Source of the DNA: Adhaeribacter rhizoryzae
GTDB lineage: Bacteria; Bacteroidota; Bacteroidia; Cytophagales; Hymenobacteraceae
DNA length: 64,000 bases
Assembly (NCBI RefSeq): GCF_008629685.1
Contig: NZ_VWSF01000002.1
Span: 186,001 to 250,000, forward strand
Direction: 5' to 3'
In this document: one piece after another, positions 9,544 to 17,847 of the stretch
Layout of the letters: every line of letters starts with the position of its first letter
How positions within the stretch are numbered: position 1 is the stretch's first letter
Translations under genes and position numbers: made by a program
Notes under the pieces: generated by a model
The model's database searches: none
The model's input: only the letters and a program-made list of their open reading frames with translations
What the model was told of the DNA's origin: nothing

Positions 9544-11055
9544 ATGAAGAAAGTTCTAAACAAAATGGTAGCAATGGCATTTTTGCTAAGTGCCTTTTTG
9601 GCTACCTCTGTCCAGGCACAGAATGCCGACAATAAATGGGCCCTCTCGGGCTTTGCCAGCGTTTACCAGTACAAAGGTAACCTGGGTACTGAGTGGTTCG
9701 AGTTCGGCCAGGGTCGTACTGGTGGCGGTTTCAGCGTTTCCCGTTACATAAGCCCTTCTTTTGACTTTGTGGCCCAGTTCAGCGGTGCCCGCATTGACTA
9801 CAACAACAACGTACAAGGTGGTAATTATGCGGCCGGCAGACCTGGCAACATGTATTTTAACGGCGAAACACGTAACGTTATCGGTGCTTTCAAGTTAAAA
9901 ATGAATAATGGCAAAATTCTGAAAGAAGATGCCTTTCTTCAGCCTTACCTGATGTTAGGTTACGGTGGTGCATTCTCAGATATCTCTGGTAAAGGTGCAC
10001 ACGGCATGTTCGGCGATGGCCAGCCGGCTAACCGCGGTACCGACGGCGATTTAAGCCACGGTGTTGCTTTTGGTGCAGCTGGTATTGGTTTACGTATTAC
10101 CGAAAGACTAGGTGCTTTTATCCAAACCGGTCAAATTTATACCTTCACCGACCAGTACGATGGTTTCAAACGTCCTGACGATAAGCGTCCAGATCGTTTC
10201 TTACAGCACAACTTTGGTTTAACCTTCTCATTGGGTAAAGCAAAAGATACCGACATGGACGGTGTGCCAGACAGAAAAGACAAATGTCCTGATACGCCAT
10301 CTGGTGTAAAAGTTGATGAAAATGGTTGTCCGGTTGATACTGATAAAGACGGTGTGCCAGATTACCAAGATAATTGCCCAGATGTAGCTGGTGTTGCTAA
10401 CCTGAATGGTTGCCCAGATAAAGACGGTGACGGTGTTGCTGATGCACAGGATCAGTGCCCAGACCAACCAGGTACTGCTGCTTTACAAGGTTGCCCAGAT
10501 GCTGACGGCGACGGTGTTGCTGACCAAAACGATAAATGCCCAGGTACGCCAGCCGGAACCCAGGTAGATGCTACTGGTTGCCCACTTGATGCTGATGGTG
10601 ATGGTATATCTGATGCTTTAGACAAATGCCCTGATACCCCAGCTGGAACTCAGGTAGACTCTACTGGTTGCCCAGTGCGTAAACCAATCCCACGTGGTGT
10701 TGGCCGCGGTACCCTGAAAGATACTACTTACATCCAGTTCGAATTCGACAAAGCAGTATTAAGAAAAGTTTCTTTCAGAACCTTAGACCAAGTTGTTCGC
10801 TTCCTGAAAGCTAACCCAGAATTTACTGTAAACGTTTCTGGTCACGCTGATGCTACCGGTACCGACGAATACAACCAAGGCTTATCTGAAAGAAGAGCCG
10901 CTGCTGTAGCCCGTTACTTAACTGCCAGAGGCCGACTTGCCAAAGACCGTGTAACAACAGTTGGTTACGGTGAATCGAGACCACGTGGTGATAACGAAAC
11001 TGCTGCAGGTAGAGCCCTGAACCGAAGAGCACAGGTTGAACTCGTAGTAGAATAA
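9544..11055 (+). CDS. OmpA family protein with thrombospondin type 3 repeats
   Basis: A major outer-membrane protein that tethers the outer membrane to peptidoglycan. The 503-residue protein has a signal peptide (about 1-25, ending VQAQ) and an eight-strand-type beta-barrel (about 30-230). A block of thrombospondin type 3 calcium-binding repeats of the form DxDxDGV..D..D.CP follows (about 236-380). The C-terminal OmpA peptidoglycan-binding domain covers about 396-503: FEFDKAVL, GHADATGTDEYN, RRAQVELVVE. Codon use differs from the neighbours (more GGT, GCT and CCA), as expected for a very highly expressed gene. It has its own strong promoter with a long leader and a perfect 12-bp terminator. 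Confidence 0.95.
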   Translation: MKKVLNKMVAMAFLLSAFLATSVQAQNADNKWALSGFASVYQYKGNLGTEWFEFGQGRTGGGFSVSRYISPSFDFVAQFSGARIDYNNNVQGGNYAAGRPGNMYFNGETRNVIGAFKLKMNNGKILKEDAFLQPYLMLGYGGAFSDISGKGAHGMFGDGQPANRGTDGDLSHGVAFGAAGIGLRITERLGAFIQTGQIYTFTDQYDGFKRPDDKRPDRFLQHNFGLTFSLGKAKDTDMDGVPDRKDKCPDTPSGVKVDENGCPVDTDKDGVPDYQDNCPDVAGVANLNGCPDKDGDGVADAQDQCPDQPGTAALQGCPDADGDGVADQNDKCPGTPAGTQVDATGCPLDADGDGISDALDKCPDTPAGTQVDSTGCPVRKPIPRGVGRGTLKDTTYIQFEFDKAVLRKVSFRTLDQVVRFLKANPEFTVNVSGHADATGTDEYNQGLSERRAAAVARYLTARGRLAKDRVTTVGYGESRPRGDNETAAGRALNRRAQVELVVE

Positions 11056-11098
11056 CTTAGAAAATAATCCGCAGTAATTAAAGGATTAAGCAAGTAAA

Positions 11099-11130
11099 GA
11101 GCCGCCGGAGATTTCTCCGGCGGCTCTTTT
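11099..11130 (+). terminator. Strong rho-independent terminator after the OmpA gene
   Basis: A perfect 12-bp stem (GAGCCGCCGGAG with CTCCGGCGGCTC) with an ATTT loop and a T run, 43 bases after the stop codon. Confidence 0.92.
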
Positions 11131-11163
11131 GTTTATTATATTTTAAAATAATTATACTCGAAC

Positions 11164-11444
11164 TAATAAAATAAGGAGAGTATTATGCCAAATAGTAAAT
11201 ATACTGTTCCATAGCAGCTTGGCAAAAGGCTTTCCATAGTAGTCATTCTATAGAATTCTAAGAATTCCAAAAGAATCTTCTGCATAAGTTGGACAAACAG
11301 GTACTAAATTAAGTCTGGAATTTACCTGTAACGCTTTCTATACAGAAGATTCCTGCGGAATGACAGCTGATAAGGGGTGATTTCGATTAGCAGCTATGAA
11401 AGAGCCTTCTTCCTTTCTGGTATAATAAAATAAGGAGAGTATTA
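11164..11444. repeat. MITE-like palindromic element (family C) framed by a 22-bp direct repeat
   Basis: Exact 22-bp copies (ending AAGGAGAGTATTA) lie at 11164-11185 and 11423-11444. Between them an imperfect palindrome runs from GTCATTC at 11242 to GAATGAC at 11364, with inner arms GAATCTTCTGCATA and TATACAGAAGATTC. Less exact inverted segments extend outward (CATAGCAGCT on the left, CAGCTATG on the right). There is no coding frame. It looks like a non-autonomous mobile element or its scar, lying between the convergent ompA and pyrB genes. Confidence 0.55.
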
Positions 11445-11466
11445 GTAGAGTAAACCCGCTAACATT

Positions 11467-11505
11467 AAACACCTCACAGGTTTTTAAAACCTGTGAGGTG
11501 TTTTT
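11467..11505. terminator. Long perfect hairpin, terminator-like on both strands
   Basis: Perfect 18-bp arms built on ACCTCACAGG and CCTGTGAGGT, A-rich at the left foot and T-rich at the right, with almost no loop. It lies in the ompA/pyrB convergent gap but about 300 bases from the pyrB stop and 410 from the ompA stop, so it would act as a backup terminator or is a separate palindromic repeat. Confidence 0.55.
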
Positions 11506-11805
11506 ACATTACAATAGATAATATTTATCTAATTGATTTACGGGGTATTCGTTATTAAAATATATGCCTTACAAAAGGGTTTATGAATACCGGGTAGTTA
11601 GGGCAAGGCCATTGCTGAACTGGCAGCAGATACTTCAATAGTTAAAAATATTGGAATTAAGTATTAAGAAGCACAACACGGGCGCCTGCTACCAGCAAGG
11701 TAGGAGTAAGTTTGCCGAAGTAAATAATATACCTGAGCCTAGGAATTCAGTAGCTCTAAAAAATGTCTTTAAGAAAATTAATCAGGAGTAGAGAAGCTGT
11801 TTAAC
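11506..11805. other. Intergenic stretch with nothing recognised
   Basis: No reading frame of useful length, no repeat family member and no clear hairpin was seen between the 11467-11505 palindrome and the end of pyrB. Confidence 0.45.
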
Positions 11806-12732
11806 CTACGCTACCTGCGAAGCCAGTAAATATAAAACTGCCATCCGGATGGCAACGCCGTTTTCTACCTGGTTCAGAATAATAGAATGATGCGAGTCGG
11901 CGGCATCGCTGCTGAGTTCTACGCCTCGGTTAATAGGGCCCGGGTGCATAATGGTAATTTCTTTATTCAGGCTATCTAATAATTTTTTGTCGATGCCGTA
12001 GTACAACGTGTATTCCCGCAGGGAGGGGAAATATTTCATTTGTTGGCGTTCCAACTGAATCCGCAGTACGTTGGCTACATCGCACCAGGCCAGCGCTTTT
12101 CTTACATCCAGTTCTACCTTTACACCCAATTCCGAAATATAGCGCGGCAGCAAAGTTATCGGCCCGCAAACCATTACTTCGGCCCCTAATTTTTTTAAGG
12201 CAAAAATATTAGACAATGCTACCCGTGAATGCAGAATATCGCCAATAATAGCTACTTTTTTTCCGGCTACTTCGCCGTATCTTTCTCTGATAGAAAAAGA
12301 ATCGAGCAAAGCCTGGGTGGGATGTTCGTGGGTGCCATCGCCGGCATTTACAATATTGGCTTTAATGTGGCGCGATAAAAAGTGCGGCGCGCCGGCACTG
12401 GCGTGGCGCATCACAATCATATCTACCTTCATGGCCAGAATATTATTAACCGTATCCAGCAGCGTTTCGCCTTTTTTTACCGAACTGCCACTCGCCGAGA
12501 AATTAATCACATCGGCCGATAATCTTTTTTCGGCCAGCTCAAAAGAAAGCCGGGTACGGGTAGAGTTTTCGAAGAAGACGTTGGCAATGGTAATATCGCG
12601 CAGCGAAGGTACTTTTTTAATGGTCCGGCTGAGTACTTCTTTAAAGTTATCGGCCGTCTCAAATATTAAGGCAATATCGGCCGGGGTTAAATCTTTAATT
12701 CCGAGTAAATGCCGAACACTTAATTGTTGCAT
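11806..12732 (-). CDS. pyrB: Aspartate carbamoyltransferase catalytic subunit
   Basis: Catalyses carbamoyl phosphate plus L-aspartate to N-carbamoyl-L-aspartate, the committed step of pyrimidine synthesis, in the cytosol. The 308-residue length matches the catalytic chain. Signatures seen: the carbamoyl-phosphate site FENSTRTRLSFE near 55-66, the SGSSVKKGETL loop near 82-92, HEHPTQALLD near 136-145 and HPGPINRGVE near 263-272. Its ATG lies two bases after the pyrR stop, so the two are translated from one transcript. No pyrI regulatory-subunit gene is adjacent, as in other PyrR-linked pyrB genes. Confidence 0.97.
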   Translation of the reverse strand: MQQLSVRHLLGIKDLTPADIALIFETADNFKEVLSRTIKKVPSLRDITIANVFFENSTRTRLSFELAEKRLSADVINFSASGSSVKKGETLLDTVNNILAMKVDMIVMRHASAGAPHFLSRHIKANIVNAGDGTHEHPTQALLDSFSIRERYGEVAGKKVAIIGDILHSRVALSNIFALKKLGAEVMVCGPITLLPRYISELGVKVELDVRKALAWCDVANVLRIQLERQQMKYFPSLREYTLYYGIDKKLLDSLNKEITIMHPGPINRGVELSSDAADSHHSIILNQVENGVAIRMAVLYLLASQVA

Positions 12733-12734
12733 GC

Positions 12735-13286
12735 TTACAATTCTTCGTTTTTAGTAATAAGCCAGACGTTATCTTCGGGATTATCCGGGGCTTTCCATTC
12801 TACCAGCACTTTTTCGGAAGGCAACGAGTTAACGTATTTGCCCACGTACATGGCCTCGATGGGTAAATGACGGGTGTACCGCCGATCAATTAATACCAAC
12901 AACTCAACCTTAGCCGGACGACCGTAGGCTATCATGGCATCCAGCGCGGCCCGCACCGACCTGCCTGTATACAGCACATCATCTACCAGAATAACATTCT
13001 GGTTCTCAATATGGAAATTTATTCTGGTAGCATTGGCCGTTAAAGGATTTTCGCGCCGCCGGAAATCATCGCGGTGAAAAGTAATATCTAGTGCTCCGGT
13101 CCGAACCGGAAAGCCCAGTATTGCATTTAATTTTTGTTCTAAACGTTCGGCCAGGTAAATACCGCGGGGTTGCAGGCCCAATATCACCGATTCAGAAAAG
13201 TCAACATGGTTTTCAATTAGCTGGTGGGCCAGCCGCTGGAGCATAATATCCAACAATTGATCGCTTACGATAAGTCTTTTCTGCAT
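12735..13286 (-). CDS. pyrR: PyrR: pyrimidine operon regulator / uracil phosphoribosyltransferase
   Basis: A PRTase-fold protein that in Firmicutes binds pyr mRNA in response to UMP and also converts uracil plus PRPP to UMP. The PRPP-binding motif is VILVDDVLYTGRSVRAALDA near 98-117. I start it at the ATG at 13286 (183 residues), because a TATATTTG promoter box occupies 13302-13309 and makes the further-upstream ATG at 13304 untranslatable. The gene directly precedes pyrB. The mRNA leader would be only about ten bases and the pyrR-pyrB gap two bases, so there is no room for a classical PyrR attenuator here. Confidence 0.93.
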   Translation of the reverse strand: MQKRLIVSDQLLDIMLQRLAHQLIENHVDFSESVILGLQPRGIYLAERLEQKLNAILGFPVRTGALDITFHRDDFRRRENPLTANATRINFHIENQNVILVDDVLYTGRSVRAALDAMIAYGRPAKVELLVLIDRRYTRHLPIEAMYVGKYVNSLPSEKVLVEWKAPDNPEDNVWLITKNEEL

Positions 13287-13301
13287 GGCGGTTTTCTTGC
13301 G

Positions 13302-13330
13302 CAAATATAAATATTAGAAAGCAGGGGCAA
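13302..13330 (-). promoter_or_regulatory. Promoter of pyrR-pyrB
   Basis: Read on the minus strand: TTG (13330-13328), 18 bases, TATATTTG (13309-13302). This is a full match to the Bacteroidota promoter consensus. Transcription would begin near 13296, ten bases before the pyrR ATG. Confidence 0.75.
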
Positions 13331-13449
13331 AATTTAAATTAAAAATTAACCCGGCCTATGGCGTATATTATTTAGGTTTCCAGCCGGTATTCTTTCTAAT
13401 ACAGCATATTAGTTGGCTATTAAAAACACAAGTGAAAACAGTTAGAGGT

Positions 13450-15021
13450 TTAAAAGGAAACTTTGTTCAGGAAAAAAACTTCGCGGGCAGCCCCTTTTTG
13501 TGGTTTTATGCGCCCATAGCCAAAAGCTAAAAAATGCGGGCCGTACCAATGCACAAAACCACCGTCTTCTACCGAAGTAACTTTTTCCTGCGGATTATTG
13601 CCGGCCAGCGGTACTTTTAAATCATTGGCCGAGGTGCTGTCGCGGGTAAAAACTTTGTAACGGATTTCTTCTTCGTGCATGTAAGCCATGGCTACTTTAT
13701 CGCCGGCAAAGGCATAATGGGTGGTCTGGCCTAAACTGTTACGCACCACATCTTTTAACACAAAGCTGTTATCCCATAATAATTTTCCGTTTTTATCGAA
13801 AGCACAAAGTACGGCGTGTGAGTAGCGGTATTCGCTGGCATTGGGGACGTTGCGGCCAAAGGCATTCGGGTACGGAAAGTAACGGTCGAAGCTGTAAATG
13901 CGGTTGTAATAGCCCGGCCAGCGGTACAAATTATTGGTGCCGCCCTGGGGCTGAAAAACTTCGGCAAATAAATAATACACATTATCCTGCTCCACTAAAT
14001 TGTGAAACAACAGGCGGTACCGGTGGCGCAAATCTTTGTCCTGGCTTTTATACCGCTCGGCTTTCTGGAATATTTTGCGGTTAGCTCTTTTGCTGAGAAA
14101 ATCAAAGAAATGCTTTGTATTAATAAAATCAACGTACTGAATGCTATCGGGCGCGGCCAAATGTGTTGAAAAGAAGCCTTGGGAGTAGCGAGTATCGCGG
14201 TGGCTGTAAGTGCCAATAATTAACTTTTGGGTACTGTCGCCGGGCGTTATTTGAGCCGATACCAGGTTGCGGCCAAACGGCGGTTGCAGCAAAGTATTGC
14301 TAAATAAATTGCCGCTGGAGGTAAAACGTTTCACCTGCAGCCGGCCTTTAATACCGTTGGTTTCCGATAAAATAAATTCGGCCCGGTTACTAATCGTATC
14401 CATGTGAAAATCTTCCAGGGCGTCTTCCTGGTCGTAGAGGGCCGGAATGGTTTTAATATCCTGGGTAGCCTCGTTTATATGAATAACCAGCGAGTTGCGG
14501 GAAGTTTGCGCCGAAATAAAAATATTATTATTTAATACTTTAAAATGGTCGAGTTTAACGTCTGCATCCAGTTCTTCGTGCTTTCTTAAATTATAGTTAT
14601 TACGCTGGTTCGTGCCGGTTTTCAGATTTAACTTTAAAATAAAAAACTTCCGGGGTATATTTTCGAGGTACAACAAATAAATAAAATTACCGGCCGCGTA
14701 TAACTGATGAAAATCGGGCTGATCTTCCAGTTCCAAGTCACTCGTCCAGAGTAATTTCAGGTCTTTGGAATATCGCTGAAAAGAATGTTCTTCTTTAAAA
14801 GAACCAAAGTTAGGCTGCTTGTACAGCAGCAGCGAACTATCGGGTAACGGAAAAACATAAATATTTTTTTCGAACGATTTTTCCTCTAATTCTAACCGAA
14901 CTGACTGATCGGGTTCGTGGTCAGTTGGGTCTAGTTCCTGGCCCTGGCTGCTAAAAGAAAGCAACAAAAGCAACCCCAGCGTAAGCATGGTTGTTAATTT
15001 TTTTAGTGCTAATTTTTTCAT
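13450..15021 (-). CDS. Uncharacterised secreted protein
   Basis: I do not recognise this family. The ATG at 15021 gives a 523-residue protein with a signal peptide (cleavage after about SSQGQ, residue 28). The mature part is rich in aromatic residues and short beta-strand-like segments such as LYAAGNFIYLLYLE and NNIFISAQTSRNSLVIHI. This pattern fits a beta-propeller-like or other all-beta fold, with no catalytic motif or C-terminal sorting signal visible. It stands between pyrR (upstream promoter region intervenes) and the EVE-domain gene, which is 58 bases upstream on the same strand. It is probably periplasmic or surface-exposed; function unknown. Confidence 0.8.
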   Translation of the reverse strand: MKKLALKKLTTMLTLGLLLLLSFSSQGQELDPTDHEPDQSVRLELEEKSFEKNIYVFPLPDSSLLLYKQPNFGSFKEEHSFQRYSKDLKLLWTSDLELEDQPDFHQLYAAGNFIYLLYLENIPRKFFILKLNLKTGTNQRNNYNLRKHEELDADVKLDHFKVLNNNIFISAQTSRNSLVIHINEATQDIKTIPALYDQEDALEDFHMDTISNRAEFILSETNGIKGRLQVKRFTSSGNLFSNTLLQPPFGRNLVSAQITPGDSTQKLIIGTYSHRDTRYSQGFFSTHLAAPDSIQYVDFINTKHFFDFLSKRANRKIFQKAERYKSQDKDLRHRYRLLFHNLVEQDNVYYLFAEVFQPQGGTNNLYRWPGYYNRIYSFDRYFPYPNAFGRNVPNASEYRYSHAVLCAFDKNGKLLWDNSFVLKDVVRNSLGQTTHYAFAGDKVAMAYMHEEEIRYKVFTRDSTSANDLKVPLAGNNPQEKVTSVEDGGFVHWYGPHFLAFGYGRIKPQKGAAREVFFLNKVSF

Positions 15022-15079
15022 GCCCGGACCCAAAACTTATTTTTAACAAAAGACCAAAGTTGTCTTTTAGGTGTAACGC

Positions 15080-15484
15080 TTAGTTGCCTATTCCCAGTAT
15101 TAATTCAAATTCTTCCGGTTTTAACGGCATTACCGACAACCGGGATTGCTTTAACAAGGCAATATTTTCTAAACGCGTATCTTTTTTTATTTGGTCGAGG
15201 GTAACAGCTTGTTTAAATTGGGTATCGGGAGCCAGATCTACGGTAAGCCAACGGGCATCGTCGCTGGTGCTATCGGGGTAAGCTTCTTGTGCCACCCGGG
15301 CTATGCCCACCACCGCTTTTTCCGAAACACTGTGGTAAAAAAGTACTAAATCATCTTTCTTCATTTGGCCTAGATTATTCCGGGCCTGAAAATTCCGGAC
15401 GCCCGTCCAGGAAGTTTTGCCGTCTTTCACTAAATCAGCCCACGAATAAGCCTCCGGTTCTGATTTAACTAACCAGTATTGCAT
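15080..15484 (-). CDS. EVE domain-containing protein
   Basis: A small (134-residue) cytosolic protein of the EVE family, related in fold to PUA and YTH domains that bind modified nucleotides. Diagnostic parts seen: YWLVKSEPEAYSWADL at the N-terminus, TSWTGVRNFQARNNL near 24-38, and DLVLFYHSVSEKAVVGIARV near 45-64. Stand-alone EVE proteins are widespread in bacteria and are thought to read modified bases or to associate with restriction functions. No restriction or methylation gene lies beside it here. Confidence 0.9.
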   Translation of the reverse strand: MQYWLVKSEPEAYSWADLVKDGKTSWTGVRNFQARNNLGQMKKDDLVLFYHSVSEKAVVGIARVAQEAYPDSTSDDARWLTVDLAPDTQFKQAVTLDQIKKDTRLENIALLKQSRLSVMPLKPEEFELILGIGN

Positions 15485-15545
15485 GTTGTAAATAAATTTG
15501 TAAGTAAATGAATGTTAATTTTTGCGGCGGCAAATATGCCGATAA

Positions 15546-15950
15546 TTAAGGAGCTTTGGTAGGTACCTTTTTAATTTTAAGGAATTCTGCCGATTGCGCA
15601 ATAAATATTAAATCGAAGCCTTCGGTTGGTTCGTTGGGGAAACTAATGTGCAGTTTATCTTTCTCAATTTTTTTCCAGCGCCCCGGGTGTTCTTCTAAAC
15701 CATCGGTTGGGGCAATGGCAAACAGCCGGAAAGTACCATCGGGGCTCATGCTAAAACCCGTACGACCGCGAGACGGCGGAAAAGCATAAGTATTGGGGCG
15801 GTAAGCCTCTACATCGGCGCTATCTTCTTCTACGGCGTGTAGCCAGGTTTTATTGTAAACCAAAGCAAACTCTTCGGTGGTGCGGAGGCAGGTGGTACTC
15901 ATTAAACAAAATAGGGCTAAAACGGAGGCGGTAATATATTTTATGCGCAT
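15546..15950 (-). CDS. Small exported (lipo)protein of unknown function
   Basis: A 134-residue protein with an N-terminal hydrophobic signal (1-20) ending LMSTTC; Cys21 could be the lipidated residue, although STTC is a weak lipobox. The remainder holds KTWLHAVEED near 34 and a beta-rich C-terminal half with SMSPDGTFRLFAI, reminiscent of small lipocalin-like Bacteroidota proteins that follow a T-W-x(2)-S/A-x-E motif. It is divergent from the PolX-like gene at 16129. No function can be assigned. Confidence 0.72.
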   Translation of the reverse strand: MRIKYITASVLALFCLMSTTCLRTTEEFALVYNKTWLHAVEEDSADVEAYRPNTYAFPPSRGRTGFSMSPDGTFRLFAIAPTDGLEEHPGRWKKIEKDKLHISFPNEPTEGFDLIFIAQSAEFLKIKKVPTKAP

Positions 15951-16098
15951 GAATAAGTTAAAGTATAACCGGTTTAAGTTTACTTCTGTTGCTAATATAC
16001 AATTATTGTAAAATTTTCTGCAATTTAATCCGATTTAACTACCTGGCGCGTGAAAGTTAGTATGCTTAACCAACATAAACGCATACGCCAGAATTAGC

Positions 16099-16106
16099 TA
16101 TATTTG
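16099..16106 (+). promoter_or_regulatory. Promoter -7 box of the PolX-like gene
   Basis: TATATTTG at 16099-16106 matches the Bacteroidota -7 element and would start transcription near 16113, about 16 bases before the TTG start codon. No good TTG -33 element was found. Confidence 0.5.
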
Positions 16107-16128
16107 CAAAAACAGTTAAGCTGAATCC

Positions 16129-17847
16129 TTGGAAAATAAAGATATAGTGCGGGCCTTCCGGTTGGCTACTTCGCTAATGGAACTGCACGACGAAAACCCT
16201 TTTAAAATAAGAAGCTATACCAATGCCGTAGCCGTACTCGAACGATTGGAATCACCGCTTATAGGCTTAACCGCCGAGCAACTGGAACGCATTGATGGCA
16301 TTGGTAAAACACTGGCGGGCAAAATTGTAGAAATCTCTCAAACCGGTTCTTTTGCCGACCTGGATAAATTTGTGGCCGCTACCCCGCCCGGTGTTATTGA
16401 TATGCTGCGCATTAAAGGTATTGGCCCTAAAAAAATCCGGTCTATCTGGAAGGATTTGAGCATCACCACCACCGAAGGCTTGCTGGAGGCTTGCGAAAAT
16501 AACCAGATATCGGCCTTAAAAGGATTTGGCGCCAAAACCCAGGAAACCATAAAAAACGCCTTACTCTACAACCAGGAAAGTAAAGGTAAAGTGTTGTATG
16601 CCCAAATAGAGCCAATGGCTTTGCACCTGCGCGATTACCTGCGTACTCAGCTAAATACCAATCTGGTAGAAGTTGCCGGCGAAGTACGCCGACGCCTGGA
16701 AATTATTCAAACGTTGTTGTTAGTAGTTGCCCACGCTAACCCGCAACAGGTATTCGAGGCTTTAGCCGCCGTACCCGAATTAGCACCCGACGAACAGCGC
16801 TCCGGGCCTTTTAACTGGCGCGGCCAGGAAAATACGGCTGGTTTAGCGGTAGAAATTAAAATAGTAGCCGAGGCATGTTTTGCAAACGAATTATTTTTAC
16901 AAACCGGCTCAGAAGCGCATATATTTTCTTTGTTTAACGACGCGGAATGCCTGGTGCAGCTAACCCGGAAAGAGCAGTTTACCACGGAGAAAGCCATTTA
17001 CGAAAGAGCTGGCCTGGCGTATGTGCAGCCCGAAATGCGCGAAGGCAACAACGAAATATTGCTGGCCCGCGAAAACGCTTTGCCCGAACTAGTAACCGAA
17101 GATGATTTGCGGGGTATTCTGCACAACCACAGTACTTACAGCGATGGTGTGCACACCCTGGAGCAAATGGCAATATTTTGCCGCGATAAAGGTTTTGATT
17201 ATTTAGGAATCTGCGACCATTCCAAATCGGCTTTTTATGCCAACGGCCTGCAGGAATTCCGGGTGAAGGAGCAGCACCGCGAAATAGATAAGCTGAACCG
17301 CCAACTAGCCCCGTTTATTATTTTCAAAGGTATTGAATCGGATATTTTAGCCGACGGATCTTTGGATTATGATAATGAGGTGCTGGCGAGTTTCGATTTT
17401 GTGGTGGCCTCTATCCACAGCAATTTAAAAATGGATATTACCAAAGCTACCAACCGGTTAATAGGCGCCATCGAAAACCCTTATACTACTATATTGGGCC
17501 ATCCTACCGGGCGCTTGCTGCTGCGCCGCGAAGGTTACCCCATCGACCACAAAGCCGTAATAGATGCCTGCGCCGAACATGGTGTAATCATCGAAATAAA
17601 TTCGAACCCGTGGCGCTTGGATCTGGATTGGCGCTGGGTAGAATACGCCTTATCGAAAGAGGTGAAATTAAGTTTAAACCCCGATGCCCACAGCACCGCC
17701 GGCTACGACGACATGCGCTACGGTGTTCTTATGGGCCGCAAAGGGGGCTTAACCCGCGAAATGACGTTTAATGCTTTTTCCGCGGAAGAAGTTGCCCGTC
17801 ATTTTGAGGCCCGCAAAAAACGGGCGGCGGAAATATTGGCTTCCTGA
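16129..17847 (+). CDS. PolX-like protein: HhH and PHP domains, degenerate polymerase site
   Basis: Family X DNA polymerase/exonuclease architecture in 572 residues. An N-terminal 8-kDa-type helix-hairpin-helix part covers about 1-150 (IDGIGKTLAGKI at 55-66, IKGIGPKKIRSI at 95-106). A pol beta-like palm and fingers region follows (about 155-310), then a C-terminal PHP phosphoesterase (about 328-572). The PHP metal ligands look intact: LHNHSTYSDG at 331-340, CDHSKS at 362-367, VASIHSN, GHPTGR, NPDAHSTAG. The polymerase centre does not: the stretch after AGEVRRR (183-189) reads TLLLVV where DxD is expected, and the third Asp is replaced by Glu in VEIK. The likely activity is 3'-5' exonuclease or phosphoesterase only. 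The start is TTG, forced by a stop at 16117. Its stop overlaps the next ATG. Confidence 0.9.
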   Translation: MENKDIVRAFRLATSLMELHDENPFKIRSYTNAVAVLERLESPLIGLTAEQLERIDGIGKTLAGKIVEISQTGSFADLDKFVAATPPGVIDMLRIKGIGPKKIRSIWKDLSITTTEGLLEACENNQISALKGFGAKTQETIKNALLYNQESKGKVLYAQIEPMALHLRDYLRTQLNTNLVEVAGEVRRRLEIIQTLLLVVAHANPQQVFEALAAVPELAPDEQRSGPFNWRGQENTAGLAVEIKIVAEACFANELFLQTGSEAHIFSLFNDAECLVQLTRKEQFTTEKAIYERAGLAYVQPEMREGNNEILLARENALPELVTEDDLRGILHNHSTYSDGVHTLEQMAIFCRDKGFDYLGICDHSKSAFYANGLQEFRVKEQHREIDKLNRQLAPFIIFKGIESDILADGSLDYDNEVLASFDFVVASIHSNLKMDITKATNRLIGAIENPYTTILGHPTGRLLLRREGYPIDHKAVIDACAEHGVIIEINSNPWRLDLDWRWVEYALSKEVKLSLNPDAHSTAGYDDMRYGVLMGRKGGLTREMTFNAFSAEEVARHFEARKKRAAEILAS

